From an uncultured Clostridia bacterium (GTDB lineage Bacteria > Bacillota > Clostridia > TANB77 > CAG-508): 49,511 bases of DNA. The stretch is from positions 1 to 49,511 of the forward strand of contig CALXFG010000011.1 of assembly GCA_944387505.1 (NCBI GenBank), given 5' to 3'. Below are positions 15,647 through 24,125 of this stretch, piece by piece (the first letter of the stretch is position 1; every line of letters begins with the position of its first letter). The translations under genes and the position numbers were made by a program. The notes under the pieces were generated by a model. That model was not told the DNA's origin. It saw only the letters and a list, made by a program, of their open reading frames with translations, and made no database searches.

Positions 15647-16012
15647 TTGTTAAAAGAAAAATATGAAAATTGGACTAAAGAATTTATGGATTCATGGAAA
15701 AGTTTAGATTGGAAAAGAACTTTAGAATTATTCTCCAAAAATGTGCAGTATTATGAAAATCCAATAGATGAACCATGTAGTAATTTTGACGAAGTAACTA
15801 AATTATGGGAAGTTGTAGCAGACAATCAAAAAGATATAGAGTATAAATATAATATTATAAGTTATACAGAAGATGTATGTATTATTAATTGGCAAATGAC
15901 TAGAACAATGACCAGCAATAATCAAAAGCAAGAAATTGATGGGATATTTCAAATTTCATTAGATGAAAAAGGATTATGCTCTTATTTTAAACAATGGAGA
16001 TTTACAAAATAG
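15647..16012 (+). CDS. NTF2/SnoaL-like protein
   Basis: About 121 residues with the cone-shaped NTF2-like pattern: an N-terminal helix pair (WTKEFMDSWKSLDWKRTLELFSK), an aromatic YYENPIDEP strand, then strands IINWQMTRTM, EIDGIFQISLDEKGLCSYFKQWRF. This superfamily binds or isomerises small hydrophobic molecules; the specific role here is unknown. I prefer TTG at 15647 as start because AGAGGTG lies about 8 bp before it; GTG at 15638 overlaps that site. It lies 16 bp upstream of the SDR gene, so the two are probably one operon, perhaps acting on the same small molecule. Confidence 0.75.
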   Translation: MLKEKYENWTKEFMDSWKSLDWKRTLELFSKNVQYYENPIDEPCSNFDEVTKLWEVVADNQKDIEYKYNIISYTEDVCIINWQMTRTMTSNNQKQEIDGIFQISLDEKGLCSYFKQWRFTK

Positions 16013-16028
16013 AAAGGTGGATTAAATA

Positions 16029-16772
16029 ATGAAATTAAAAGGTAAAGTAGCATTAATTACAGGTTCTTCTTCTGGAATAGGTAAAGCCATAGCATTATTA
16101 TTTGCAGAAGAGGGAGCAGATGTAATAATAAGTTCTAATACTTCAAGTGAAGAAGGAAATAAAGTATTAGAAGAAGTGCTAAAAAAAGGTTCTGATGCAA
16201 TTTATGTACAAGCTGATGTAACAAAAGAAGCTAATATAAAGAATATGTTTAATAAAATAAAGGAAAAGTATGGAAAACTAGATATATTAATTAATAACGC
16301 AGGAAGAACTTTCAATACTCAATTTAAAGATATAACAGAAGAAACAATAGCAAGAGATATTAATACCAATTTAACATCTGCAATTCTATGTTCAAAATAT
16401 GCTATAGATTTAATGAATGATGAAGGTTGGATTGTTAACACATCTTCAATTAGAGGTATAGATTATTCTGGTAGAGCAGGAATTATTGGATATTGTTCTG
16501 CAAAAGCAGGTATAAATAATTTCACAAAGACCTTAGCAATGGAATTAGCTCCTAAAATATATGTAAACGCAGTTGCACCAGGATTTGTATATACAAACTA
16601 TATGGATACAGTAACAGATGAAATGAAACAAGCTTGGCTTAAAAATATACCAATTAATAAATTTATAGAACCAAAAGAAATTGCAGAAGTATATTTAATG
16701 TTAGCAACATCTAAGATATTTACGGGTTCAATAGTAACGCCAGATGGTGGATATTCATTGTTAAATAGATAG
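16029..16772 (+). CDS. Short-chain dehydrogenase/reductase (FabG-like SDR)
   Basis: 247 residues, complete. The Rossmann motif TGSSSGIG is at residues 12-19, then the NNAG motif (ILINNAGRT near 87), the catalytic Ser in VNTSSIRG near 141 and YCSAKAG with the catalytic Tyr/Lys near 155. It ends in TGSIVTPDGGYSLL, typical of the 3-oxoacyl-ACP-reductase-like branch. Substrate unknown; the real fabG of the fatty-acid cluster is at 45195. ATG 16029 has GAAAGGTGG upstream, 16 bp after the NTF2-like gene. The last 388 bp are duplicated inside the cotJC element (11796-12183), and the 3' flank switches abruptly to toxN-derived DNA at 16778. Confidence 0.9.
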   Translation: MKLKGKVALITGSSSGIGKAIALLFAEEGADVIISSNTSSEEGNKVLEEVLKKGSDAIYVQADVTKEANIKNMFNKIKEKYGKLDILINNAGRTFNTQFKDITEETIARDINTNLTSAILCSKYAIDLMNDEGWIVNTSSIRGIDYSGRAGIIGYCSAKAGINNFTKTLAMELAPKIYVNAVAPGFVYTNYMDTVTDEMKQAWLKNIPINKFIEPKEIAEVYLMLATSKIFTGSIVTPDGGYSLLNR

Positions 16773-16777
16773 CAAAT

Positions 16778-16919
16778 CCAAAACATAAAACATATAAAGA
16801 TAATTTAACTTTTTTCAAAATTAGAAATACTAAAACAAAAAATGATTTGGGTATAATTAGATTTTCAGATATGATACCAGTACCACAAGAAAGTGTTTAT
16901 TTATTAGATATAAAAAGTA
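16778..16919 (+). pseudogene. Fragment of a toxN gene
   Basis: 142 bp identical, apart from one base, to 14605-14746 inside toxN (the segment from PKHKTYKDN to VYLLDIKS). It has neither start nor end of the gene and no antitoxin repeats, so it is inactive. It abuts the SDR duplication exactly, marking a recombination junction outside the element. Confidence 0.92.
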
Positions 16920-16954
16920 TTTGTAAAAAAACGTAAAAAAATAGAAATATTTTC

Positions 16955-16983
16955 TAAAAAAGGCTTGTTTTTCAAGCTTTTTT
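16955..16983 (+). terminator. Terminator upstream of the pheS leader
   Basis: AAAAAAGGCTTG and CAAGCTTTTTT form a hairpin with a T-rich loop and tail. Confidence 0.6.
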
Positions 16984-16987
16984 ATGA

Positions 16988-17269
16988 TACAATATTATCT
17001 GTAAGAAAAATAGAGCAAAACCAATTAAAAAGCAAAGTATATATATTTCAAATATTTACAAGAGAAAATGGTCATTGGCTGGAAACCATTAAATATCGTA
17101 TATAGAAAATTCACTTTTTAGGTCCTTTTTTGAAATGATAGTAGGAAAAGGCGGTTGGACCGTTAAAACTATAACGAGGTTAGTATAAAACATACTAATA
17201 AATTTAGGTGGTACCACGGAAAATAACCATTTCGTCCTAATATAAAGATATAGGAAGAGATGGTTTTTT
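16988..17269 (+). promoter_or_regulatory. T-box riboswitch (tRNA-Phe) controlling the pheS-pheT region
   Basis: TACAAT at 16988-16993 is a good -10 element. The leader has a stem I region, a probable specifier TTC (Phe) at 17110-17112, the canonical T-box AGGTGGTACCACGG at 17206-17219 and a terminator pairing AACCAT...TCCTA with TAGGA...ATGGTT plus T-run (17225-17269). Uncharged tRNA-Phe should stabilise the antiterminator and switch on the downstream synthetase genes. It also explains the 560-bp gap after the SDR gene, together with the toxN fragment. Confidence 0.93.
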
Positions 17270-17332
17270 GTATTCTGTAAAAAAACAATGATTTAAATTT
17301 TAAGTAAAATTTAATAAAGGATGTTGATAGAT

Positions 17333-17662
17333 ATGAATAATGAAGGTAAATGTATTGAATATTATTTTGATTCAAAAACCTTTACAAAAGAACAATTAAT
17401 CAAAAATATTGAAGAGGCAAAACAAGAATTTCCTAATAAGAAAGTAGAACCAAATTTATTTTTAAATGAATGGGGTGTATATATTTTAAAAATCCATTTT
17501 ACAGACAAGATAGAATATGTTAGTAACTTTAAAGAAAAAAGAAAAAAGAAAAAGGTACTACTTCTTACAGAAAAAAATAGGAAAATTAGTGAAAAAAGAA
17601 CATCATTTTTAAACAGAAAATATGGACAATATAAACAAACAAAAGAATATCGTCCATTATAA
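17333..17662 (+). CDS. Small basic protein of unknown function between T-box and pheS
   Basis: 109 residues from the ATG at 17333; an in-frame ATG at 17321 sits directly against the AAAGG site, so the later one is likelier. Not recognised. The N-terminal 60 residues form an alpha/beta unit (YYFDSKTFTKEQLIKNIEEA, WGVYILKIHF), followed by a very basic tail (KEKRKKKKVLLL, NRKYGQYKQ). No membrane segment. Because it lies between the T-box terminator and pheS with no new promoter seen, it should be expressed when tRNA-Phe is uncharged. Nucleic-acid binding would suit the charge, but that is inference. Confidence 0.7.
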   Translation: MNNEGKCIEYYFDSKTFTKEQLIKNIEEAKQEFPNKKVEPNLFLNEWGVYILKIHFTDKIEYVSNFKEKRKKKKVLLLTEKNRKISEKRTSFLNRKYGQYKQTKEYRPL

Positions 17663-17757
17663 AAAAGTGTGCGTCGAAATCAAAGATGTTAATTTTTGCT
17701 ATACAGTAGAAAAGGTTTATGGGCAACCTTTAAAAAACCTAAATTTAAGAATAAGGA

Positions 17758-18786
17758 ATGGACGAGATGAAAGAACAAATTGCAAGTATCAAAGAAAAAT
17801 CTATTAAGGAGATATCAGATTCTAAAGATTTAAAAGAATTAAATGAATTAAGAGTAAAATACTTAGGAAAAAAAGGAGAGTTAACCCTTATTTTAAGAGG
17901 AATGGGAGGATTATCTCCAGAAGAAAGACCAGTTATAGGAAGTTTAGTAAATGAATTAAGAGAAGAAATTGAAAATTTAATTCAAAGTAAAGAAAAAGAA
18001 TTTAAAAATCAAGAACTTTTAAAAAGATTAGAAAATGAGACAATTGATGTTACAGAACCAAGCAAAAAAGTTGTTTTAGGATCTTTACATCCAATTACCA
18101 AAATTATACAAGAAGTAGAAGAAATATTCTTAGGAATGGGGTATGAAATTGCTGATGGTCCAGAAGTAGAAAAGGCAACATATAATTTTGACAAATTAAA
18201 TACACCACCAGATCACCCAGCAAGAGATGTTCAGGACACATTCTATATCACAGATGATATCGTATTAAGAAGTCAAACATCACCTGTTCAAGCAAGAGTT
18301 ATGGAAAATCAAAAACCACCAATCAAAATCATATGCCCAGGAGCCGTATACAGATCAGATAGTGTGGATGCAACACATTCACCAGTGTTCCATCAAGTAG
18401 AAGGTTTAGTGGTTGATAAACATATTTCTATGGCAGATTTAAAAGGAACATTAGAGATGTTTGCCAAAAAATGTTTAGGGGAAAATACAAAAATAAGATT
18501 TAGACCACATCACTTCCCATTTACAGAACCATCAGCAGAAGCAGACGTATCATGCTTTGTATGTGGTGGAAAAGGTTGTAAAGTATGTAAAGGAGAAGGA
18601 TGGATAGAATTATTAGGATGTGGAGAAGTTCATCCAAATGTTTTAAGAAATTGTGGAATTGATCCAGATATTTATTCAGGATTTGCATTCGGATTTGGTG
18701 TAGAAAGAATTGCTATGGCCAAATATGGAATCGAAGATATGAGATTATTATTTGAAAATGATATCAGATTCTTAAAACAATTTTAG
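17758..18786 (+). CDS. pheS: Phenylalanyl-tRNA synthetase alpha subunit
   Basis: Catalytic subunit of the alpha2-beta2 enzyme that charges tRNA-Phe. 342 residues: an N-terminal coiled coil (about 1-90), then the class II catalytic domain with [20 protein letters not shown], motif 2 ([22 protein letters not shown]) and motif 3 (GFGVERIAM) near the end. [18 protein letters not shown] insert is present, as in many Firmicute PheS. Start: ATG 17758 or ATG 17767; AAGGA at 17752-17756 favours the second by spacing, so residues 1-3 are uncertain. It is under the T-box at 16988-17269; pheT follows after a small gene. Confidence 0.97.
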   Translation: MDEMKEQIASIKEKSIKEISDSKDLKELNELRVKYLGKKGELTLILRGMGGLSPEERPVIGSLVNELREEIENLIQSKEKEFKNQELLKRLENETIDVTEPSKKVVLGSLHPITKIIQEVEEIFLGMGYEIADGPEVEKATYNFDKLNTPPDHPARDVQDTFYITDDIVLRSQTSPVQARVMENQKPPIKIICPGAVYRSDSVDATHSPVFHQVEGLVVDKHISMADLKGTLEMFAKKCLGENTKIRFRPHHFPFTEPSAEADVSCFVCGGKGCKVCKGEGWIELLGCGEVHPNVLRNCGIDPDIYSGFAFGFGVERIAMAKYGIEDMRLLFENDIRFLKQF

Positions 18787-18840
18787 GAACGTTAGGGACG
18801 TGTCAAATCGTTCCAAAATGAAACGAAAGGGACAGACCTA
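18786..18840 (+). repeat. Hairpin with GGGAC motifs after pheS
   Basis: GGAACG (18786-18791) pairs with CGTTCC (18809-18814) around TTAGGGACGTGTC, and a second GGGACAGACC follows at 18829. It looks like a decayed member of the dispersed GGGGACGGAC hairpin family. Confidence 0.5.
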
Positions 18841-18941
18841 TAATAAAATAAAAAATAAAAATAAATTGTTATTATATAATATATAAATTAACAAATAACA
18901 AAAATTAATTAAAAATTTAATTGATTAAGGAGAAATGAAAA

Positions 18942-19295
18942 ATGACGTTATTTAAAAGAAAGGAAAAAGTATATTCATTAGCTGAGGCTATGAAAAAGTT
19001 ACAAGATGAAGAATTTAAAAATCATATAGCAGTACCAACTAATCCAGATGATATATTACATACAAAATATTGGTTAAGATTAGATGAAAATTTATTAAAA
19101 CAAGTTCCAGAAACACCTTTCAAAGAAAAAAGAAGAAAAATGATGAAAGAAATTGGTGTGAGTGAAGATTGTAGAAAAAGAACAGATAACATTAGCCGAA
19201 ATTACGCCTCAAGACAAGGGGAAAAACCTAGATATAATGATTATCAATCGGCTAAAGATTATCAAAAAAAATATGGAGACTATGGTAGATGGTAA
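18942..19295 (+). CDS. Hypothetical protein, 117 residues, between pheS and pheT
   Basis: Not recognised. A soluble, charged protein: helical N-terminus (SLAEAMKKLQDEEFKNH), a central VPTNPDDILHTKYWLRLDENLL segment, basic KEKRRKMMKEIGVSEDCRKR and a Tyr/Asp/Lys-rich low-complexity tail (NDYQSAKDYQKKYGDYGRW). The ATG has an AAGGAGAAATG ribosome site. The gap of about 155 bp after pheS holds a weak hairpin, so it may be partly uncoupled from the T-box transcript. Its tail suggests disorder. No function is assigned. Confidence 0.7.
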   Translation: MTLFKRKEKVYSLAEAMKKLQDEEFKNHIAVPTNPDDILHTKYWLRLDENLLKQVPETPFKEKRRKMMKEIGVSEDCRKRTDNISRNYASRQGEKPRYNDYQSAKDYQKKYGDYGRW

Positions 19296-19379
19296 AAAAT
19301 AACATAAGAAGGGAATAGAAGGTTGAAAAATGAATTCTTTTCCAACCAGATTTGCACCTAGAGAAAGGAATGAAATAAA

Positions 19380-21794
19380 ATGAAAGCAAGTAGAGAGTGG
19401 TTAGAAGAATATAGTGATATAGATGTTGACACAGTAAAATTAGGAGACATCTTAACAATGACAGGTTCTAAGGTTGAAACCGTAGAACAGAAAGGAAACA
19501 ACATAAAAAATGTAGTTGTTGGAAAAATTTTAGAAGTTACAAAACATCCAGATGCTGATAAACTAGTGGTAACAAAAATAGATGTTGGAAACGGAGAAAT
19601 TCTTCAAATTGTAACAGCAGCACCTAATATTAAAGTAGGAGAAACTGGACAAATTGTACCAGTAGCAAAAGATGGAGCAGAGTTACCCAAAGGTGTAACT
19701 ATCCATACAGGAAAATTACGTGGTGTAGAATCACAAGGTATGATGTGTGGGATGGAAGAACTAGAAATTGATCCAGCAAGTTATCCAGATAAAGTGGTAG
19801 ATGGTATCTTTATTTTAGATGACAAATACGAAAAAGATTTAGGAAAAGATTTAGTAGATGTATTAGAATTAAAAGAAGATATCATTGAGTTTGAAATCAC
19901 ACCAAACAGACCAGATTGTTTGTCTATTGAGGGATTGGGAAGAGAAACAGCAGTATCTTTAGGAAAACCATTTAAAAATCCTAGAAAAAATATTGATGAA
20001 TTAAAAGTAGAAGATAAAAAAGAAATCGAAGGATTAAAAGTCGATATTACAGCACCTGACTTATGTTACAGATATATTGCAAGAGTCGTAAAAAATGTAA
20101 AGATTGGTCCATCACCTAAATGGATGGTTAGAAGATTAAATGCTTGTGGTGTCAGAAGTATTAATAATATTGTTGATATTACCAACTATGTCATGCTAGA
20201 AATGGGTCAACCAATGCATGCATTTGATATTAATTCAATTGAAGGAAAACATATTACAGTAAGAAGAGCAAAAAATAATGAAAAAATCATCACGCTAGAT
20301 GAACAAGAAAGAATATTAGATGAAAATGATTTAGTCATCGCAGATGATAAAAAAGCAGTAGCCATTGCAGGTGTCATGGGAGGACTAAATTCAGAAATCG
20401 AAAATGATACAGAAACAGTTGTATTTGAATCAGCTGTATTTTACGGTGGAGCTGTTAGAAAAACAGCTAAAAAAGTAGGATTAAGAACAGAAGCATCTTC
20501 TCGTTTCGAAAAAGGATTATCACCAGAAAATGCATTAAGAGCAGTAAATCGTGCAGTAGAATTGGTAGAAATTTTACATGCAGGAGAAGTGGTAGATGGA
20601 AAAGTAGATGTATATCCAACAAAACAAAAAGTACATCAAATTAAATTAGATAGTGAAAGAATTAATCAATTATTAGGAACACATATTTCTAAAGAAGAAA
20701 TGATTGATATTTTGAATAAGTTAGACATAAAAGTTGAAAATGATATTGCTACTGCACCATATTTTAGAATGGATGTAGAACAATTAGCAGATTTAGCAGA
20801 AGAAGTATTAAGATTTTATGGATATGACAAATTAGAAACAACATTAATTAAATCTGATACAACATTAGGTATGAGAAATAAAGAACAAAAAATAGAGAAG
20901 AAAATACAAGAAGTTCTTGTCAATAGTGGTTTATCAGAAATATATACTTATGGATTTTTAAGTGAAAAAGATTTAGAAAAATCAAATATTAGTGATACAT
21001 TAAAGAAAACAGCAATTACCATTCAAAATCCATTAAGTGATGAATACAAATTGATGAGACCATCAACCATACCAAGTATGTTACAAATATTAGCTAATAA
21101 TGCTAATAAGAAAAATCAAAATGTAAAATTATTTGATATTTCAAGAAATTATAAAAACATGCATGGTGAAGTAGAAAAAGGAGAAGTACCTTTACAAGAA
21201 AATATTTTAACCATTGGTATGTATGGAGATGATGTTGATTTCTATATCTTAAAAGGAATCGTAGAAAATGTATTAGAAGCAACATATATTAATCATTATG
21301 AAGTAGAAAGAGAAACAAATAATAAATCATATCATCCGGGAAGATGTGCCAATATTACAGTAGGAAGAGACGTGATTGCTACTTTAGGTGAAGTACATCC
21401 AGTTGTTTTAAACAATTATGATATTGAAAAAAGAGTATATTTAGCAGAAATTAATATCAGTAAATTAGAAAAATATTCAAGAAACAATAAAAAATATGTA
21501 GAAGTTCCAAAATTCCCAGCAGTAGAAAGAGATATTGCCATTATCGTAGATGAAACTGTTGAGGTGGGACAAATCGAAAAAATTATTACAAAGAAAGCTA
21601 AGAAATTATTAGAAGGATTAAAATTATTTGACATCTATAGAAATGAAAAACTAGGAGAGAATAAAAAGAGTGTGGCATATGCTTTAACATTCAGAGATAA
21701 GAATAAAACACTAAGTGATGAAGAAGTAAATATTGCAATGGAAAATATTATTGCTGAATTGGAAAAAACAGTAGGTGCAGAATTAAGAAAATAG
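19380..21794 (+). CDS. pheT: Phenylalanyl-tRNA synthetase beta subunit
   Basis: 804 residues, the normal length. Domains in order: N-terminal tRNA-binding OB-fold (about 40-150, with HPDADKLVVTKIDVGNG), B3/B4 editing region (about 215-380, with SINNIVDITNYVMLEMGQPMHAFD), B5 domain (about 400-475), the catalytic-like core (KLMRPSTIPSMLQ, ISRNY) and the C-terminal FDX-ACB anticodon-binding domain (VPKFPAVERDIAIIVDE onward, about 710-804). It edits mischarged Tyr-tRNA-Phe and positions the tRNA. ATG 19380 follows GAAAGGAATG. It is separated from pheS by a small unknown gene, an unusual interruption, and is followed by a GGGGATGGAC hairpin. Confidence 0.97.
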   Translation: MKASREWLEEYSDIDVDTVKLGDILTMTGSKVETVEQKGNNIKNVVVGKILEVTKHPDADKLVVTKIDVGNGEILQIVTAAPNIKVGETGQIVPVAKDGAELPKGVTIHTGKLRGVESQGMMCGMEELEIDPASYPDKVVDGIFILDDKYEKDLGKDLVDVLELKEDIIEFEITPNRPDCLSIEGLGRETAVSLGKPFKNPRKNIDELKVEDKKEIEGLKVDITAPDLCYRYIARVVKNVKIGPSPKWMVRRLNACGVRSINNIVDITNYVMLEMGQPMHAFDINSIEGKHITVRRAKNNEKIITLDEQERILDENDLVIADDKKAVAIAGVMGGLNSEIENDTETVVFESAVFYGGAVRKTAKKVGLRTEASSRFEKGLSPENALRAVNRAVELVEILHAGEVVDGKVDVYPTKQKVHQIKLDSERINQLLGTHISKEEMIDILNKLDIKVENDIATAPYFRMDVEQLADLAEEVLRFYGYDKLETTLIKSDTTLGMRNKEQKIEKKIQEVLVNSGLSEIYTYGFLSEKDLEKSNISDTLKKTAITIQNPLSDEYKLMRPSTIPSMLQILANNANKKNQNVKLFDISRNYKNMHGEVEKGEVPLQENILTIGMYGDDVDFYILKGIVENVLEATYINHYEVERETNNKSYHPGRCANITVGRDVIATLGEVHPVVLNNYDIEKRVYLAEINISKLEKYSRNNKKYVEVPKFPAVERDIAIIVDETVEVGQIEKIITKKAKKLLEGLKLFDIYRNEKLGENKKSVAYALTFRDKNKTLSDEEVNIAMENIIAELEKTVGAELRK

Positions 21795-21797
21795 GAT

Positions 21798-21929
21798 GAA
21801 AAGGGAAATTGGGGATGGACTCATTTTTCCCTTTTTTAAATTTGAAGAATTATAAAAAATATAGAATATAAAGCCATTACACTATTTTGTATAAGCTAAA
21901 TTTTCATAGAAATTTTAAAAGAAAAAAAT
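21798..21929 (+). repeat. Half-copy of the palindromic element, terminator of pheT
   Basis: The hairpin GGGAAATTGGGGATGGACTCATTTTTCCC at its left end and the following 80 bp match the left half of the element at 1632-1760 nearly base for base (ATATAGAATATAAA, TTTTGTATAAGCTAAATTTTCATAGAAATT, AAAAGAAAAAA). The mirrored right half is missing. Confidence 0.85.
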
Positions 21930-21980
21930 AGGAACTTCTTCAAGAATATTGCATATATTTTATTATTAGAGGTGAAGAAA

Positions 21981-22427
21981 ATGGCATATTCAGATAGAGA
22001 ACTCATTGCTAGAATTGTTCAATGTGAGGCACGGAGGAGAAGGAGAGAATGGAATGAAGGCAGTAGCAAGTGTGATTTTAAACAGAGTAAATGTATCAGA
22101 TGGAGAATATGCAAGAATATCACAAGGTGGTAGTGTTAGAAATATTATTTTCAAACAGGGCAATTTGATTGTGCAACAGAAACACTATTTAATCGATACA
22201 ATCCTCAAAATATCTATAATATGAATCCAACAGAAGAACACTATTACATAGCTGATTGGGCATTAGCAGGAAATCGATCAAATGAAATAGGAGAATGCTT
22301 ATGGTATTTAAACCCATTTAAACCTAGTTGTGATACAACATTTCCAAGAAATGGTTCTGGAACACTTCATACAAGACTGGGAGAACATTGCTTTTATCGT
22401 CCCACAAGCCAGTATGCTAATACATAA
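21981..22427 (+). pseudogene. cwlJ: CwlJ/SleB-family spore cortex-lytic hydrolase, two frameshifts
   Basis: Read across three frames the protein is continuous: MAYSDRELIARIVQCEARGE..., GMKAVASVILNRVN, FKQG then FDCATETLFN, YIADWALAG and GEHCFYRPTSQYANT. This is the Hydrolase_2 fold, with the probable catalytic Glu in CEARGE. Total 149 codons, close to CwlJ (about 142 residues), which degrades spore cortex at germination. One extra G near 22033 shifts the frame and one missing G near 22158-22160 restores it, so about 42 codons are misread. Both events are next to G runs and cancel out, so sequencing error is plausible. AGAGGTG precedes the ATG. The GerQ-like gene follows, as in the Bacillus cwlJ-gerQ pair. 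Confidence 0.85.
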
Positions 22428-22558
22428 GAACATTTTTTTAATGAAAGTTACAATAGAATATGAAGATTTTATAAATGAAAATTAAGATGAGAAAAACTGT
22501 ATTTTCAATAAAACAAGAAAAAATTGAAAATAGTATTATGAAATTAAGGAGGTTCGTT

Positions 22559-22888
22559 ATGGCAGATGAGAAACAAGATAAAAGAGAAAATAGAAATGTA
22601 ACTATTAATCAAGATTCACCGGAAATTTTAACAAATGCAATTTATACACCAGCTTTTTTACGAGAACAAATTGGAAAATTGATGAGAGTAGAGTTTTTAA
22701 TTGGAACGAATAATTTAGTAGATAGAATAGGAATATTAGAAGATGTTGGGGCAAGTTATATTTTATTACGTTCTTTGGAAAGTGATACAATTACCTATTG
22801 TGATATTTATTCCATAAAATTTGTTACCATATCTAATAGAAGAATTAATAACTTTATGAACAATGGGTATGGATATAATTATTATTGA
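22559..22888 (+). CDS. gerQ: GerQ-like spore coat protein
   Basis: 109 residues. The conserved block FLREQIGKLMRVEFLIGTNNLVDRIGILEDVGASYILLR, followed by CDIYSIKFVTI, corresponds to the small LSm-like domain annotated as GerQ in Clostridia (inference from pattern). In Bacillus, GerQ is needed to place CwlJ at the coat-cortex boundary so that the spore can germinate. I choose ATG 22559 because AAGGAGG lies 6 bp upstream; an in-frame ATG at 22475 has none. The N-terminal 30 residues are charged and disordered; the tail is Asn/Gly/Tyr-rich. It follows the cwlJ-like gene, supporting the pairing. Confidence 0.75.
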   Translation: MADEKQDKRENRNVTINQDSPEILTNAIYTPAFLREQIGKLMRVEFLIGTNNLVDRIGILEDVGASYILLRSLESDTITYCDIYSIKFVTISNRRINNFMNNGYGYNYY

Positions 22889-23046
22889 GTTTCTTTATTG
22901 CATTTAGCATCTATATGAATGATATGATACAGACCTGAAACCGAAGAGTATTGTCATCTCATATTTTTTGTTCTTATGATATATTGACAGATCTTGATAA
23001 AAAAGATTTAAGTTCATAAAGCAGAAAGAAGTATTAATGGGAAAAC

Positions 23047-23075
23047 TTGATAAAAAAATAAGAATATGGTATAAT
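23047..23075 (+). promoter_or_regulatory. Promoter of the 23165 membrane-protein gene
   Basis: TTGATA at 23047-23052, 17 bp, TATAAT at 23070-23075. A more GC-rich leader with a possible CACC/GGTG hairpin (23098-23122) follows. Confidence 0.6.
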
Positions 23076-23164
23076 AATTATGTAAATGTAAATTGCCACA
23101 CCACCGTCCGCTTTCGGGGTGAGCCTCATATTATAGTCTTATAAGAGAGGAAAAAGCTAAAAAA

Positions 23165-23512
23165 ATGAAGGAAATACTTATAGAAATTGCTACTTGGCTT
23201 GCAACATGGCCAATAGCGATGTTGGCAATTGAGTTTGCCATATCACTTTTACTAAGAATAGTAAAAGTGATAGCCTGGAATCGTTTGGACGACGATGATC
23301 CAGAGAAGGCAGATATTTGCTATGGCGTTATTAGCGCTATCACTATGATAGTGATTGCTATAGTAAATATAGGAGGAACAATTTTGGCCTTGTATTTACA
23401 TACAAGGATAGAATTATCCTCGCAGCTTTTAACATTAGAAGGGGGAACAATATTCCTCCTGACGTGTAGCCTTATTGCTATTGTATGTACGTACAATAGA
23501 TTCAAGGATTAA
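23165..23512 (+). CDS. Hypothetical membrane protein, 115 residues
   Basis: Not recognised. Three hydrophobic segments (about 5-32, 53-77 and 88-108) are separated by an acidic loop NRLDDDDPEKADICYG, giving a small integral membrane protein. Codon use is more GC-rich and varied than in neighbouring genes (GCC, CTT, TGG, CGT codons). The gene has its own promoter, GC-rich leader and a perfect terminator, so it looks like a self-contained acquired cassette. AGAGAGGAAAAAG serves as ribosome site. No function is assigned. Confidence 0.65.
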   Translation: MKEILIEIATWLATWPIAMLAIEFAISLLLRIVKVIAWNRLDDDDPEKADICYGVISAITMIVIAIVNIGGTILALYLHTRIELSSQLLTLEGGTIFLLTCSLIAIVCTYNRFKD

Positions 23513-23562
23513 CACACCAAAAGAGGGTTTCTAAAAAATAGGATCCCTCTTTTGGTGTGTTA
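23509..23562. terminator. Strong bidirectional terminator
   Basis: TTAACACACCAAAAGAGGG and its perfect complement CCCTCTTTTGGTGTGTTAA flank an 18-base loop. It begins inside the stop codon region of the preceding gene. Confidence 0.9.
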
Positions 23563-23691
23563 ATGTATCAAGCATGGATAACGACTGGTAGTTAAAAACA
23601 AATAAAGGAACTAGTGAAATCTAAGTTTTTTTGAATACATACTCGTTTCTTCGTGCATTTGATAGTTTTTATTCTATTTTTAAAAAAACTA

Positions 23692-23720
23692 TTGACAAAT
23701 TGAAAAAAATAGTGTAAAGT
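23692..23720 (+). promoter_or_regulatory. Promoter of the ylxM-ffh cluster
   Basis: TTGACA at 23692-23697, 17 bp, TAAAGT at 23715-23720, about 35 bp before the ylxM ATG. Confidence 0.6.
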
Positions 23721-23754
23721 ATATTAGCATTACATTTTAAAGGAGTCGTTATTT

Positions 23755-24102
23755 ATGGAGAAAAATGTAGAAATCAGTATTTTATGTGATTTATATGGAA
23801 AATTATTAACTGAAAAACAATTTGAATTCATAAATGACTACTATAATAATGACTTGTCTTTATCAGAAATTGCAGAAAATAATGAAATCACAAGACAAGC
23901 TGTTAGAGATATCATCAAAAAGGGGGAAAAGAAGCTTTTTGAATATGAAGAAAAGCTATTGTTTATGAAAAGGATGTTAAAGCAAGAAAAAAAGATTGAA
24001 CAAGTTTTATCAGAATTAACAAAGATTCAAAAAGAATCTTCAGATGAGCAAATAGCTGTTGTATTAGAACATATAAAAAAAGAATTAAATTGTTTAGTTT
24101 AA
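23755..24102 (+). CDS. ylxM: YlxM-family SRP-associated DNA-binding-like protein
   Basis: 115 residues. The N-terminal helix-turn-helix (LLTEKQFEFINDYYNNDLSLSEIAENNEITRQAVRDIIKKGEKKL in its middle part, residues 17-61) is the sigma-4-like fold of the UPF0122/YlxM family, followed by a long acidic-basic coiled helix. Relatives are encoded directly before ffh and are thought to act with the signal recognition particle. Here ffh starts 23 bp downstream, in the same orientation and from the same promoter. Start ATG 23755 has AAAGGAGTCG upstream. Confidence 0.9.
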   Translation: MEKNVEISILCDLYGKLLTEKQFEFINDYYNNDLSLSEIAENNEITRQAVRDIIKKGEKKLFEYEEKLLFMKRMLKQEKKIEQVLSELTKIQKESSDEQIAVVLEHIKKELNCLV

Positions 24103-24125
24103 AAAGATGAATGGAGTTGAAAAAT

